Shown: positions 1 through 8,577 of the stretch, in pieces
Layout of the letters: every line of letters begins with the position of its first letter
How positions within the stretch are numbered: the first letter of the stretch is position 1
Source of the DNA: Alphaproteobacteria bacterium
GTDB taxonomy: Bacteria > Pseudomonadota > Alphaproteobacteria > Rhizobiales > Xanthobacteraceae
DNA: 8,577 nucleotides
NCBI GenBank assembly: GCA_005884465.1
Contig: VAZH01000137.1
Location: 1 to 8,577, forward strand
Reading direction: 5' to 3'
Program-made: the position numbers and the translations under genes
The notes under the pieces: generated by a model
Seen by the model: the letters and a program-made list of their open reading frames with translations, nothing else
Databases searched by the model: none
What the model was told of the DNA's origin: nothing

Positions 1-434
1 ATCCTGAAATCCGGCGTACCCAGGATGGGCGGCCGATTGCCAATCTCAGTGTCGCGACCTCCGAAAGCTGGCGCGACAAGGCGACCGGCGAGCGCAAGGA
101 AAAGACCGAGTGGCACCGCGTGGTCATCTTCAATGAAGGGCTCTGCAAGGTCGCCGAACAATATCTCAAGAAGGGCGCCAAAGTTTACATCGAGGGCCAG
201 TTGCAGACGCGCAAATGGACCGACCAGGCTGGCGTCGAGAAATACTCGACCGAGGTGGTGCTGCAGGGGTTCAACTCGAGCCTGACCATGCTCGATGGCC
301 GCAGCAGCGGCGGGAGCGGCAATTTCGCAGCGGATGATTCCAACGGCGATTTCGGTGCGTCCACGGCGGCGCCGCGTCGGGCAGTCGCGGCTGGCGCCCG
401 CAACGGTGACATGGACGACGATATTCCTTTCTGA
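1..434 (+). CDS. ssb: Single-stranded DNA-binding protein SSB (5' end missing)
   Basis: SSB coats single-stranded DNA during replication, repair and recombination, and recruits partner proteins through its C-terminal tip. The reading frame is open from the left edge (first full codon at position 3) to TGA at 432-434, giving about 143 residues. By comparison with E. coli SSB, roughly the first 16-20 residues lie outside the window. The OB-fold is clear: the segments [17 protein letters not shown] and [11 protein letters not shown] match conserved SSB stretches, including the two tryptophans that stack on DNA bases. After the fold comes a Gly/Ser/Ala-rich disordered linker, then the acidic tip MDDDIPF, the universal partner-binding motif. 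In related genomes ssb usually lies near uvrA and upstream of gyrA, which fits the downstream gyrA here. Identity is very secure; only the start is missing. Confidence 0.97.
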   Translation, partial: PEIRRTQDGRPIANLSVATSESWRDKATGERKEKTEWHRVVIFNEGLCKVAEQYLKKGAKVYIEGQLQTRKWTDQAGVEKYSTEVVLQGFNSSLTMLDGRSSGGSGNFAADDSNGDFGASTAAPRRAVAAGARNGDMDDDIPF

Positions 435-499
435 GCGCGACGAAGCGAATGGTGTTTGTCGCCGGGCGCGCCACGCCCCATGGCGATTTGTGCGTCTGC

Positions 500-540
500 A
501 TGTAAATCATGTTAACTCGATGTAAATGATATTAACATCG
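500..540. repeat. Imperfect 20/21-bp tandem direct repeat, possible operator
   Basis: Two adjacent copies (500-519 and 520-540) both begin ATGTAAAT, carry TTAAC at the same offset and end in TCG. They differ at two bases and by one inserted A. The second copy is also framed by the inverted arms CGATGT (518-523) and ACATCG (535-540), 11 nt apart. The element is strikingly AT-rich against the GC-rich surroundings. It sits between the ssb stop and the start of the DUF2306-like gene, about 65 nt upstream of that start. Tandem sites like this often bind a dimeric regulator, but no regulator family can be named from the sequence. Confidence 0.45.
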
Positions 541-606
541 ACGGGTGATTCCTCCTAAGGTTTGCCTGACTTTTGGGGCGCCAAATTCAGATCCGGGACA
601 CTCGTC

Positions 607-1005
607 ATGAGTCTAGCGCCGCTACTCGATGCAGCTCCCGCGATCCCGCTCCACGCCTTCGCGGCCATGGCCGCCTTCCTGCTTGGGGTCGTGCAGTTGG
701 CCGCGCCGAAGGGGACCTTGCCCCATCGCACACTGGGCTGGGTCTGGATATCCCTGATGGTGTCGGTCGCGGTCAGTTCGTTCTGGATCCACCAGATCCG
801 GCTGATAGGTCCGTGGAGCCCGATTCATCTGCTGTCGATCTTCACGCTGGTCGTGCTTCCAATCGGAGCATGGATGGCGCACCGTCACCGCGTCGCCGAT
901 CACCGCCGCATCATGATCCTGATTTTCTCCGGCGCGCTTGTCATCGCCGGGCTATTCACGCTCGTCCCGGGGCGGATCATGCACACGGTGCTGTTCGGCC
1001 CATAG
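607..1005 (+). CDS. Small DUF2306-like integral membrane protein
   Basis: This 132-residue protein appears to have four transmembrane helices, at about residues 13-32, 43-61, 73-91 and 101-122. Short loops contain LPHRTLGW and GPWSPIHLLS. This layout and wording match the uncharacterised DUF2306 membrane family as I recall it. Histidines are frequent near helix ends (H16, H40, H62, H74, H92, H94, H99, H126), which could suggest metal or haem contact, but that is speculation. I chose ATG at 607, with CGGGA about 8 nt upstream. An in-frame TTG at 562 would add 15 residues of soluble sequence and lacks a well-spaced ribosome site. The gene stands alone between ssb and gyrA on the same strand, so it may have its own promoter near the direct repeat at 500-540. 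Function is unknown. Confidence 0.8.
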   Translation: MSLAPLLDAAPAIPLHAFAAMAAFLLGVVQLAAPKGTLPHRTLGWVWISLMVSVAVSSFWIHQIRLIGPWSPIHLLSIFTLVVLPIGAWMAHRHRVADHRRIMILIFSGALVIAGLFTLVPGRIMHTVLFGP

Positions 1006-1076
1006 CAACCCTGCGCGAGTTGTCCCGGCCCGTGGTTTGCGCTCGCAGAAGCGGGTCCGGAAAACAGCTTCCGGGA

Positions 1077-1091
1077 GCCGGGTTCCCCGGC
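1077..1091. other. Short GC hairpin downstream of the DUF2306-like gene
   Basis: GCCGGG (1077-1082) and CCCGGC (1086-1091) form a 6-bp stem with a 3-nt loop, about 70 nt after the DUF2306-like stop. There is no T-run after it, so it is not a canonical intrinsic terminator. In sequence this GC-rich a stem of this size can arise by chance. Confidence 0.2.
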
Positions 1092-1143
1092 CGCCGCGAA
1101 GGCTGCCGCTGACCCCGTAAGTCTCTGGAAAAACGAAGGGAAA

Positions 1144-1164
1144 AACCGGTGGCGCCGACCGGTT
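1144..1164. promoter_or_regulatory. Perfect 7-bp inverted repeat in the gyrA upstream region
   Basis: AACCGGT (1144-1150) and ACCGGTT (1158-1164) are perfect inverted arms around the spacer GGCGCCG. The element lies 66 nt upstream of the gyrA TTG and just upstream of a possible promoter -10 box. It could be an operator, a leader hairpin, or a weak terminator for the upstream gene. No poly-T follows, so a terminator is the least likely reading. Confidence 0.3.
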
Positions 1165-1192
1165 AGGGGTGGTTTGGAGGCCCTCGATACGC

Positions 1193-1200
1193 TATATGAT
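1193..1200 (+). promoter_or_regulatory. Possible gyrA promoter -10 element
   Basis: The octamer TATATGAT lies 30 nt upstream of the gyrA start and is the best -10-like match in the leader. No convincing -35 box sits at the usual 16-18 nt spacing; TTGGAG near 1174 is too close. The assignment is tentative. Confidence 0.22.
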
Positions 1201-1229
1201 TCCCATCTAGAACTGACCGGATTTCCCCT

Positions 1230-3951
<2,722 letters not shown>

Positions 3952-3959
<8 letters not shown>

Positions 3960-3981
3960 CGAGTAGATATTCGCTATTCGC
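3952..3981. terminator. Hairpin over the gyrA stop, between convergent gyrA and kup
   Basis: GCGAATAGCGA (3952-3962) and TCGCTATTCGC (3971-3981) form a perfect 11-bp stem. One G-U and one T-A pair can extend it to 13 pairs with the loop AGAT. The left arm includes the gyrA TAG (3957-3959). It lies between convergent genes whose stops are only 41 nt apart, so it could slow or end transcription from both sides. No T-run follows on either strand, so it is not a textbook rho-independent terminator; it may instead act as a 3'-end stabiliser or simply be a repeat. Confidence 0.5.
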
Positions 3982-4001
3982 CACTCCCTATTCGCGTACT
4001 C
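3952..4001. repeat. Heptamer repeat cluster that switches orientation
   Basis: The stretch reads as 7-bp units: GCGAATA (3952), GCGAGTA (3959), a 2-nt GA spacer, then TATTCGC (3968), TATTCGC (3975), the variant CACTCCC (3982), TATTCGC (3989) and a diverged GTACTC (3996-4001). The first two units are the reverse-complement form of the later ones, which creates the hairpin. The array contributes the last two GyrA codons and the gyrA stop, and reaches the first base of the kup stop codon. It looks like a mobile or expandable intergenic repeat that has settled at a convergent gene junction. Confidence 0.6.
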
Positions 4002-5908
4002 TAAATCTCGATCTCGGTGCCGAACTCGACCAACTGCCTTGTCGGTACGCCGAAGAAGGCTGCCGCGCTCTTGGCGTTGTGCTGCAGAAAAGCAAACAAG
4101 CTCTCGCGCCAGACCGCCATGCCGACGACCTCTTCGCTCGGAATGATTGTCTCGCGGCCGATGTAGTAAGTGATGTCCGCAAGATCGATGCCGGGGAGTT
4201 TACCTTGTTCGCAGGCCAGCTTGAGCCCTCCTGCGATCGTTGGGTATTGCATGAAGCCGAAGTGAAGAATCACCCGCGTGATGCCCTCGATCAGTTCGAT
4301 CACCTCCACCAAATCCTCGTCGGCGATACGCGGTTCCTCTTCGATAACGACGGTGAGGAGCAAGATACGTTGGTGCATCACGTGATTGTGCCTGATGAAC
4401 TGCGTCAGCGCGAGCGGCACGCCGTTGGCCGAGGACGCAAGGAATACAGCGGTACCCGGCAGTCGCGCCTGGCATTTGCTGACGGCTGTCTCGATCAACT
4501 CATCTTCTGGCTGGCGCAATCTGCCTCGTGCGCTTTCGACCAGCTTGACGCCGCTTCGCCAGGTCAGCATCACGAACGCGATGACGGCGGCGAGCAGCAG
4601 CGGAAACCAGCCGCCCTCGAACAGCTTGGTCGAGTTCGCAGCGAAGAAGATGGCGTCGATCACGAAAAAGAAGCCGTTCACCGGGATCACCACGATCGGA
4701 TGGTAACCCCACTGGAGGGCGACCAAAGCAGCCAGCAGAGTGGTGATCGCCATCAATAGCGACACGGCAATTCCGTAGGCGCCCGCAAGCGCATCCGATG
4801 TGCCGAAGCCGATCACGGCTCCCAGGGTCGCTGCCGCCAGCAACCAGTTCACCACCGGCACATAGATCTGGCCGATGGCGCTGCTGGTGGTGTGTGCGAT
4901 GTGCATGCGCGGCAGGAACCCGAGCTGGATCGACTGCTGCGTCAATGAAAACACGCCGGAGATGATCGCCTGCGAGGCGATCACGGTGGCTACGGTCGCG
5001 AACGCAACGAGCGGGTAATGCAGCCAATCTGGCGCAAGTTGATAGAATGGATTGTCGAGCGCGCTGGTGTCAGTAACAAGCAGCGCGGCCTGCCCGAAAT
5101 AGTTGAGGACAAGGGCAGGAAGTGCCACCGCGAACCATGCGAGCCGGATCGGCACCCGGCCGAAATGACCCATGTCGGCATACATCGCTTCGCCGCCCGT
5201 CACCGCGAGAAAGGCGGCGCCGAGAACGGCGAAGCTGATGTGGAAGTCCCCGTGGATCAGGAAATTGAAGGCATAAAGCGGACTGACGGCGGCAAGCACG
5301 CCGGGTGCTTGCACGATACCGTGGATGCCGAGCAAGGCGATCACCACGAACCAGGCCAGCATCACCGGCCCGAAGATATTGCCGATGAAGCCCGCGCCTT
5401 TTTTCTGGACGATGAAGAGCCCGATCAGGATGACGATAGTTAACGGCACCACGGCGGGCGCCAGCGACGGCGCATCGACCTTCAAGCCCTCGATCGCGCT
5501 CAAAACCGAGATCGCCGGCGTGATGGCGCCGTCGCCGTAGAGCAGCGCCGCGCCGACCAGACCGACGATCAGAAGCTGCGCACGCCACGTTCCCGGCTGG
5601 GCATTGCGGGCGGAAAGCAGCGCCAGCAGGGCAACGATGCCGCCTTCGCCGCGGTTGTCGGCACGCAAGATCAACAACGCATATTTGCACGAAATGATCA
5701 GGATCAGCGCCCAGAGGATCAGCGACACCACGCCAAGGATCGCCTCGGGGACGAGCGGCCCGCCATGGGCGGCTGCCTTGGCCGCTTCCTTCAGGGCGTA
5801 AAGAGGACTGGTGCCGATATCACCATAGACGACGCCGAGCGCTCCGAGCGTTGCCGTCAATGGCAGTGCGTTGGACCGGATTGAAGCTGTGACTGGCGTA
5901 GCGGTCAT
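4001..5908 (-). CDS. kup: Potassium uptake protein Kup (KUP/HAK/KT family)
   Basis: Kup imports K+ across the inner membrane, most likely as a K+/H+ symporter. The 635-residue protein is near the usual family length (about 620-640). Its long hydrophobic N-terminal part, about 450 residues, fits the family's 12 membrane helices, and a soluble C-terminal domain follows. Family motifs in order are VVYGDIGTSPLYAL (residues 26-39, with the conserved Asp30), RADNRGEGG, YGDGAITPAISVL, TGGEAMYADMGHFG, LNYFGQAALL and SLTQQSIQLGFLPRM. I chose ATG at 5908-5906 because GGGGG lies about 7 nt upstream on that strand; a TTG at 5920 would add four residues. It converges on gyrA and lies 123 nt downstream of a small exported-protein gene on the same strand. 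Rhizobial genomes often carry several kup copies, so this may be one paralogue. The TAG stop is at 4003-4001. Confidence 0.96.
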   Translation of the reverse strand: MTATPVTASIRSNALPLTATLGALGVVYGDIGTSPLYALKEAAKAAAHGGPLVPEAILGVVSLILWALILIISCKYALLILRADNRGEGGIVALLALLSARNAQPGTWRAQLLIVGLVGAALLYGDGAITPAISVLSAIEGLKVDAPSLAPAVVPLTIVILIGLFIVQKKGAGFIGNIFGPVMLAWFVVIALLGIHGIVQAPGVLAAVSPLYAFNFLIHGDFHISFAVLGAAFLAVTGGEAMYADMGHFGRVPIRLAWFAVALPALVLNYFGQAALLVTDTSALDNPFYQLAPDWLHYPLVAFATVATVIASQAIISGVFSLTQQSIQLGFLPRMHIAHTTSSAIGQIYVPVVNWLLAAATLGAVIGFGTSDALAGAYGIAVSLLMAITTLLAALVALQWGYHPIVVIPVNGFFFVIDAIFFAANSTKLFEGGWFPLLLAAVIAFVMLTWRSGVKLVESARGRLRQPEDELIETAVSKCQARLPGTAVFLASSANGVPLALTQFIRHNHVMHQRILLLTVVIEEEPRIADEDLVEVIELIEGITRVILHFGFMQYPTIAGGLKLACEQGKLPGIDLADITYYIGRETIIPSEEVVGMAVWRESLFAFLQHNAKSAAAFFGVPTRQLVEFGTEIEI

Positions 5909-5929
5909 TGGCGCCCCCAAAACCGTCGC

Positions 5930-5951
5930 GCCGGCCGGCTCAGGGGCCGGC
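5930..5951 (-). other. GC-rich hairpin upstream of kup
   Basis: GCCGGCC (5930-5936) and GGCCGGC (5945-5951) are perfect inverted arms around an 8-nt loop; a second register (5933-5939 with 5946-5952) is also possible. On the minus strand it lies 80 nt after the small exported-protein stop and about 22 nt before the kup ATG. A GTTTT stretch follows a few bases later. It could be a weak terminator separating the two genes or a leader structure for kup; neither is proven. Confidence 0.35.
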
Positions 5952-6031
5952 CCAGGCGGATCAACGGCCAGTCTGCGACGGCACGCCGCAAATTACCATG
6001 GGATTGGCTTAAGTGCGGAACGCCGTGGGCC

Positions 6032-6289
6032 TTATGGCGTGCGGTCGGCGGTGACCAGGCGGGCTTGCCGGATCATGATCCTGGAGCCGGCGACGCGCAG
6101 GCAGGAAGCTTCGAAATTCGGCCAGGCCTGCTCCGAGCAGTTGCGGCCCACCGGCTGGATGTCGAGCCGGTCGCCCTTGGCGAGGGCTTGCGGAACGCTG
6201 GCTTCGACCTGCGGAGCAAAACCGGGAAGGATGGAGAGAGCGGCAGCGATAAACGCAGCCACAGCGATGGCTGAAAGAGCCTTGATCAT
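6032..6289 (-). CDS. Small exported Cys-containing protein of unknown function
   Basis: This 85-residue protein begins with a classic export signal: Lys3, then a hydrophobic stretch to about residue 24 ([19 protein letters not shown]), with likely cleavage near VEA or ALA at residues 28-37. The mature part is only about 50 residues and contains the block [16 protein letters not shown]. Its two cysteines, 13 residues apart, could form a disulfide in the periplasm. I recall similar short proteins with a Cys..WP..Cys core in Bradyrhizobium and relatives, all annotated hypothetical; this is from memory. The start is well supported: AGGGGGA lies about 7 nt upstream of the ATG on the minus strand. 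It is transcribed away from coaD and lies upstream of kup on the same strand, but a 123-nt gap and a hairpin argue against tight coupling. Confidence 0.8.
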   Translation of the reverse strand: MIKALSAIAVAAFIAAALSILPGFAPQVEASVPQALAKGDRLDIQPVGRNCSEQAWPNFEASCLRVAGSRIMIRQARLVTADRTP

Positions 6290-6407
6290 GAGGGTCCCCC
6301 TGTCGTTGGGCCTTTGCGGCCCTCTTTACCCACGTTCATTGCTACCCAGCGCCCGTTTCCGGATGTCTTCGCGGAGGCGGAAAAATGGTGTCGTTCCGTC
6401 GGAGTTT

Positions 6408-6436
6408 TGTTTCGTCGCCGGTCACGGCACGAAACA
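6408..6436. promoter_or_regulatory. Strong imperfect palindrome in the divergent intergenic region
   Basis: The outer arms TGTTTCGT (6408-6415) and ACGAAACA (6429-6436) match perfectly over 8 bp. Inner arms GCCG (6417-6420) and CGGC (6425-6428) continue the stem after one unpaired C at 6416, with the loop GTCA. It sits 119 nt upstream of the small exported-protein start (minus strand) and 124 nt upstream of the coaD start (plus strand). This position suits an operator for a dimeric repressor controlling one or both directions. A transcribed hairpin is the alternative. The rest of 6290-6559 holds no gene I can support. Confidence 0.45.
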
Positions 6437-6559
6437 TGGTCGGCTTGGCTTGTGAGACGCCGCGCCGCGAAGCCGGTTCAAGATAAGAGGGTGGCTTTTG
6501 CCCCAGAGACGGGAATGGGCCCGGCTTGCGGGGCGGCCCGGCCCGAGGTAGACGGGTTT

Positions 6560-7057
6560 ATGCCCCGTATCGCGCTGTATCCCGGCTCATTCGACCCCGT
6601 TACCAATGGCCATCTGGATGTGGTCAGGCAGGCCGTCGGTCTCTGTGACCGGCTGATCGTCGCAATCGGGGTGCATTCCAGCAAGAAGCCATTGTTTTCG
6701 ATCCAGGAGCGCCTGGACATGGCTCGGGCGGTATTTGCGCCTCTGGCCACAAAGGCCGGGTGCGCTTTGGACTGCACGACCTACGACAACCTTACCGTTG
6801 CCGCGGCGCGGAAACATGGCGCCTCGATCATGATTCGCGGCTTGCGCGACGGCACCGATCTCGATTTCGAGATGCAGATCGCCGGCATGAACGCAACCAT
6901 GGCGCCTGAGGTGCAAACGGTGTTCGTTCCGGCCTCGGTCGCTGTCCGCCCGATCACCGCCACACTGGTGCGCCAGATCGCAGGCATGGGCGGCGATGTG
7001 TCGGCGTTCGTGCCGCCGCTGGTGGCGGCCAGCCTCAAGACCAAATTCGCCGGCTAG
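6560..7057 (+). CDS. coaD: Phosphopantetheine adenylyltransferase
   Basis: CoaD transfers AMP from ATP to 4'-phosphopantetheine, making dephospho-CoA, the penultimate step of coenzyme A synthesis in the cytoplasm. The 165-residue protein is typical in size (E. coli about 159). The nucleotidyltransferase motif TNGH (residues 15-18) lies in [29 protein letters not shown] (92-106) matches the conserved substrate-binding stretch, and [11 protein letters not shown] (131-141) occupies the place of the ISSTLVR-type nucleotide motif. I chose ATG at 6560 because it leads directly into the conserved [13 protein letters not shown] opening; GAGG lies 11 nt upstream. The frame stays open upstream to a TTG at 6314, but that extension has no family resemblance. 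It heads a tight plus-strand run with the cyclophilin genes, 25 nt before the next start. Confidence 0.97.
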   Translation: MPRIALYPGSFDPVTNGHLDVVRQAVGLCDRLIVAIGVHSSKKPLFSIQERLDMARAVFAPLATKAGCALDCTTYDNLTVAAARKHGASIMIRGLRDGTDLDFEMQIAGMNATMAPEVQTVFVPASVAVRPITATLVRQIAGMGGDVSAFVPPLVAASLKTKFAG

Positions 7058-7082
7058 CCGGTTTCTCGCATCCGGAGTTTTC

Positions 7083-7646
7083 ATGATCCGAATTTTCGCA
7101 TTGGTCGCCGCGCTGATCTGCGCGGCCCCCGCGATCGCGCAGCCGCTTCCTGCAAATCTCGACAAGCAGAATGCGATCGTGATCGACACCTCCAAGGGCC
7201 GCATCGTCTTCAAACTGCGAACCGACCTGGCGCCCCAGCACGCCGAGCGGATCAAGCAGCTGGCGCGCGAAGGCTACTACAACAACGTGCCGTTTCATCG
7301 CGTGATGGACGGCTTCATGGCGCAGACCGGGGACGGCCAGAATTTTAACGGCACCGGCGGTTCGAAATATCCCAATCTCAAAGCGGAATTTTCCAACGTG
7401 CCGTTCAAGCGCGGCATCGTCGGCATGGCGCGGCGCGGCGACAGCGTCGACACCGCGAACTCGCAGTTCTTCTTCATGTTCGCCGATGCCCCCAGCCTGA
7501 ACGGGCAATACACCGTGATCGGCGAAGTGGTGTCGGGAATGGACGTGATCGATAAACTGAAAAAGGCCCCTGCGGGGTCTTCCGGCGGCACCGTGACCGA
7601 CCCCGACAAGATGGTGAAGGTGCAAGTCGCGTCCGACATCAAGTGA
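7083..7646 (+). CDS. ppiA: Exported cyclophilin-type peptidyl-prolyl isomerase
   Basis: Cyclophilins catalyse cis-trans isomerisation of Xaa-Pro bonds during protein folding. This 187-residue protein starts with a Sec signal (residues 1-19, ending APAIA before QPLP), so the enzyme should act in the periplasm. The cyclophilin core follows: FHRVMDGFMAQTGD with the catalytic-site Arg73, Phe78 and Gln81, then TGGSKYPNLKAEF, GIVGMARRGD and NSQFFFMF (127-134). The position equivalent to human cyclophilin A Trp121 is not tryptophan (SLNGQY region), as is common in bacterial members with weak cyclosporin binding. ATG 7083 is preceded by GGAG at 5 nt spacing. The stop is 6 nt before the next gene, suggesting co-transcription with coaD and the genes downstream. 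A larger open frame from 6996 overlaps coaD and lacks the signal at its N-terminus. Confidence 0.94.
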   Translation: MIRIFALVAALICAAPAIAQPLPANLDKQNAIVIDTSKGRIVFKLRTDLAPQHAERIKQLAREGYYNNVPFHRVMDGFMAQTGDGQNFNGTGGSKYPNLKAEFSNVPFKRGIVGMARRGDSVDTANSQFFFMFADAPSLNGQYTVIGEVVSGMDVIDKLKKAPAGSSGGTVTDPDKMVKVQVASDIK

Positions 7647-7652
7647 GCGGCG

Positions 7653-8093
7653 GTGGCTTGGCCTCGCAAACCGCTGATCTGGCTCGCAGGAGCGGCGCTG
7701 TTTGCCTTGTCAGTTCTGGCGGCGCAGGCCGAGACGGTGCAGGTCGATAGCATCCATGATGTGATTGCGAGATTAAGGACCTGCTGGAAGCCGCCGCCCG
7801 CGGGGCGTGCCCACCCGGGCATCGACATCACGGTGATCGTAAGTTTCAACCGCAATGGAGACATCCTCGGCCATCCCAGGATCACCTATGAATCGGAACA
7901 GGCCACCGATGATGACCGGCTAATGTACCGCGTCGCCGTGATGGAGGCGTTGCAACGCTGTACGCCGATGCCATTTACCGAAGGGATGGCCGGCGCCGTT
8001 GCCGGCCGGCCGTTCCACGTCCAGTTCCAGAATCGGAAACGTCCACCCCAACCCGTGGAGAAGCGAGCATGGCTGATACCGAAAATACTTTGA
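7653..8093 (+). CDS. Exported protein, possibly TonB/TolA C-terminal-like
   Basis: This 146-residue protein has an N-terminal signal (basic WPRK, hydrophobic to about residue 23, likely cleavage after AQA at 26). The mature part includes ITVIVSFNRNGDILGHP (residues 59-75) followed by a helix-like segment ending ALQRCTPMPF (99-108). A beta strand, an NG/DG turn, then a helix leading to a C-x-P-x-PF element resembles the C-terminal domain of TolA/TonB-type periplasmic proteins. This is a fold-level guess from pattern alone; there is no Pro-rich TonB spacer or membrane anchor apart from the signal. Cys44 and Cys103 could pair in the periplasm. GTG at 7653 is the likely start, 6 nt after the ppiA stop. 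Its last 25 nt overlap the start of ppiB, which suggests coupled translation. Function is unknown. Confidence 0.75.
   Translation: MAWPRKPLIWLAGAALFALSVLAAQAETVQVDSIHDVIARLRTCWKPPPAGRAHPGIDITVIVSFNRNGDILGHPRITYESEQATDDDRLMYRVAVMEALQRCTPMPFTEGMAGAVAGRPFHVQFQNRKRPPQPVEKRAWLIPKIL
8057..8060 (+). promoter_or_regulatory. Ribosome binding site of ppiB inside the upstream gene
   Basis: GGAG lies 8 nt before the ATG at 8069, within the coding sequence of the overlapping upstream gene. It supports 8069 as the true start and therefore a real 25-nt overlap between the two genes. Confidence 0.6.
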
Positions 8094-8533
8094 TCCTCGA
8101 AACCACGCAGGGGCCGGTCACCATCGAAATGCGCCCTGACCTGGCACCTGGCCACGTCGCGCGGATCAAGGAGCTGGTGCGCGAGGGATTTTACGACGGC
8201 ATCGTGTTCCATCGCGTGATCGAAGGTTTCATGGCGCAAACCGGCTGTCCGCAGGGCACCGGAACCGGCGGTTCCGGCAAGAAGCTCAAGGCCGAGTTCA
8301 ACAACGAGCCGCATGTGCGCGGCACCGCCTCGATGGCGCGCGCTGCCAGCCCGGATTCCGCCGATAGCCAGTTCTTCATCTGCTTCGATGATGCCTCGTT
8401 CCTCAACAACCAGTACACGGTCTGGGGCAAGGTGACGTCGGGTATGGAGAACGTCGACAAGATCAAGCGCGGCGAGCCGGTGCAGAATCCGGATAAGATC
8501 GTCAAGGCGCGTATGGCCGCCGACACGGCGTGA
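8069..8533 (+). CDS. ppiB: Cytoplasmic cyclophilin-type peptidyl-prolyl isomerase
   Basis: This compact 154-residue cyclophilin has no signal peptide and should assist proline isomerisation in the cytoplasm. Core motifs are FHRVIEGFMAQTGCPQGTGTGG (within residues 47-68; Arg49, Phe54 and Gln57 line the active site), ASMARAASPDSADSQFFICF (within 87-106) and the closing TVWGKVTSGM. At the human cyclophilin A Trp121 and His126 positions it has Phe111 and Tyr116, as is usual in bacterial enzymes with low cyclosporin affinity. It is clearly related to the exported cyclophilin 0.4 kb upstream, so the pair probably arose by duplication followed by loss or gain of the signal. The start overlaps the preceding gene by 25 nt. 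In related genomes queA and tgt often follow; that would lie beyond the window. Confidence 0.96.
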   Translation: MADTENTLILETTQGPVTIEMRPDLAPGHVARIKELVREGFYDGIVFHRVIEGFMAQTGCPQGTGTGGSGKKLKAEFNNEPHVRGTASMARAASPDSADSQFFICFDDASFLNNQYTVWGKVTSGMENVDKIKRGEPVQNPDKIVKARMAADTA

Positions 8534-8546
8534 AGGCAAAATCGTC

Positions 8547-8569
8547 ATACGCGGGCTTGACCCGCGTAT
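8547..8569. repeat. Intergenic palindromic repeat after ppiB
   Basis: ATACGCGGG (8547-8555) and CCCGCGTAT (8561-8569) form a perfect 9-bp stem around the loop CTTGA, 13 nt after the ppiB stop. The flanks GTC and CCATC resemble dispersed intergenic palindromes I associate with Bradyrhizobium and Rhodopseudomonas chromosomes; this recall is unverified. It may also help end transcription of the coaD-ppiB run, although no T-run is visible. The window ends 8 nt after the stem, so the right-hand border of the element cannot be judged. Confidence 0.6.
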
Positions 8570-8577
8570 CCATCAAT

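Noticed and set aside
520..540. PpsR/CrtJ-type photosynthesis regulator site
   Set aside because: The TGT and ACA half-sites are 11 nt apart rather than the 12 expected for that regulator, and no photosynthesis gene is nearby.
515..560. Minus-strand mini-ORF preceded by TTAGGAGG, as a leader peptide
   Set aside because: The 8-codon frame is 12 nt from the AGGAGG, which is too far. It faces ssb and has no downstream gene on that strand to regulate. The plus-strand CCTCCT also resembles the 16S 3' tail, but one short match is not meaningful.
562..606. TTG at 562 as the start of the DUF2306-like protein
   Set aside because: The added residues are not part of the membrane core, and AAGG ends only 1 nt before the TTG, which is unusable spacing.
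6314..6559. Long N-terminal extension of coaD from a TTG
   Set aside because: CoaD begins directly with the [13 protein letters not shown] block; the extension has no homology and covers the palindrome and likely promoter region.

Overview
The window is high-GC, densely coded alphaproteobacterial chromosome. It most resembles the Bradyrhizobium / Rhodopseudomonas / Afipia group (Nitrobacteraceae). This rests on protein wording (SSB, GyrA, CoaD and the small Cys-containing exported protein), the ssb - gyrA - coaD - peptidyl-prolyl isomerase order, and a GC-rich intergenic palindrome of a style I associate with that group. The genus is an inference from memory, not from a search.

Layout. (1) 1-434: 3' part of ssb, entering from the left edge. 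(2) 435-606: AT-rich intergenic stretch with an imperfect 20/21-bp tandem direct repeat. (3) 607-1005: a small four-helix DUF2306-like membrane protein. (4) 1006-1229: gyrA leader with two inverted repeats. (5) 1230-3959: complete gyrA from a TTG start. (6) 3952-4001: heptamer repeats and a perfect hairpin that includes the gyrA stop codon and fills the gap to the convergent kup. (7) 4001-5908, minus strand: a Kup potassium transporter. (8) 6032-6289, minus strand: a small exported Cys-containing protein of unknown role. (9) 6290-6559: divergent intergenic region with a strong imperfect palindrome. (10) 6560-8533, plus strand: a compact run of coaD, an exported cyclophilin, an exported TonB/TolA-C-like protein and a cytoplasmic cyclophilin, with gaps of 25 nt, 6 nt and then a 25-nt overlap. 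(11) 8547-8569: intergenic palindrome, cut off by the window edge.

The content is mostly housekeeping: single-strand DNA binding, DNA supercoiling, potassium uptake, coenzyme A synthesis and protein folding in two compartments. I see no mobile element, CRISPR array, toxin-antitoxin pair, tRNA or rRNA, and no clearly novel multi-gene system. The points most worth a second look are the GyrA quinolone-pocket residue (Gln93), the acidic insertion in the GyrA C-terminal domain, the repeat cluster at the gyrA terminus, the palindrome at 6408-6436, the direct repeat at 500-540, and the uncharacterised exported protein between two cyclophilins.
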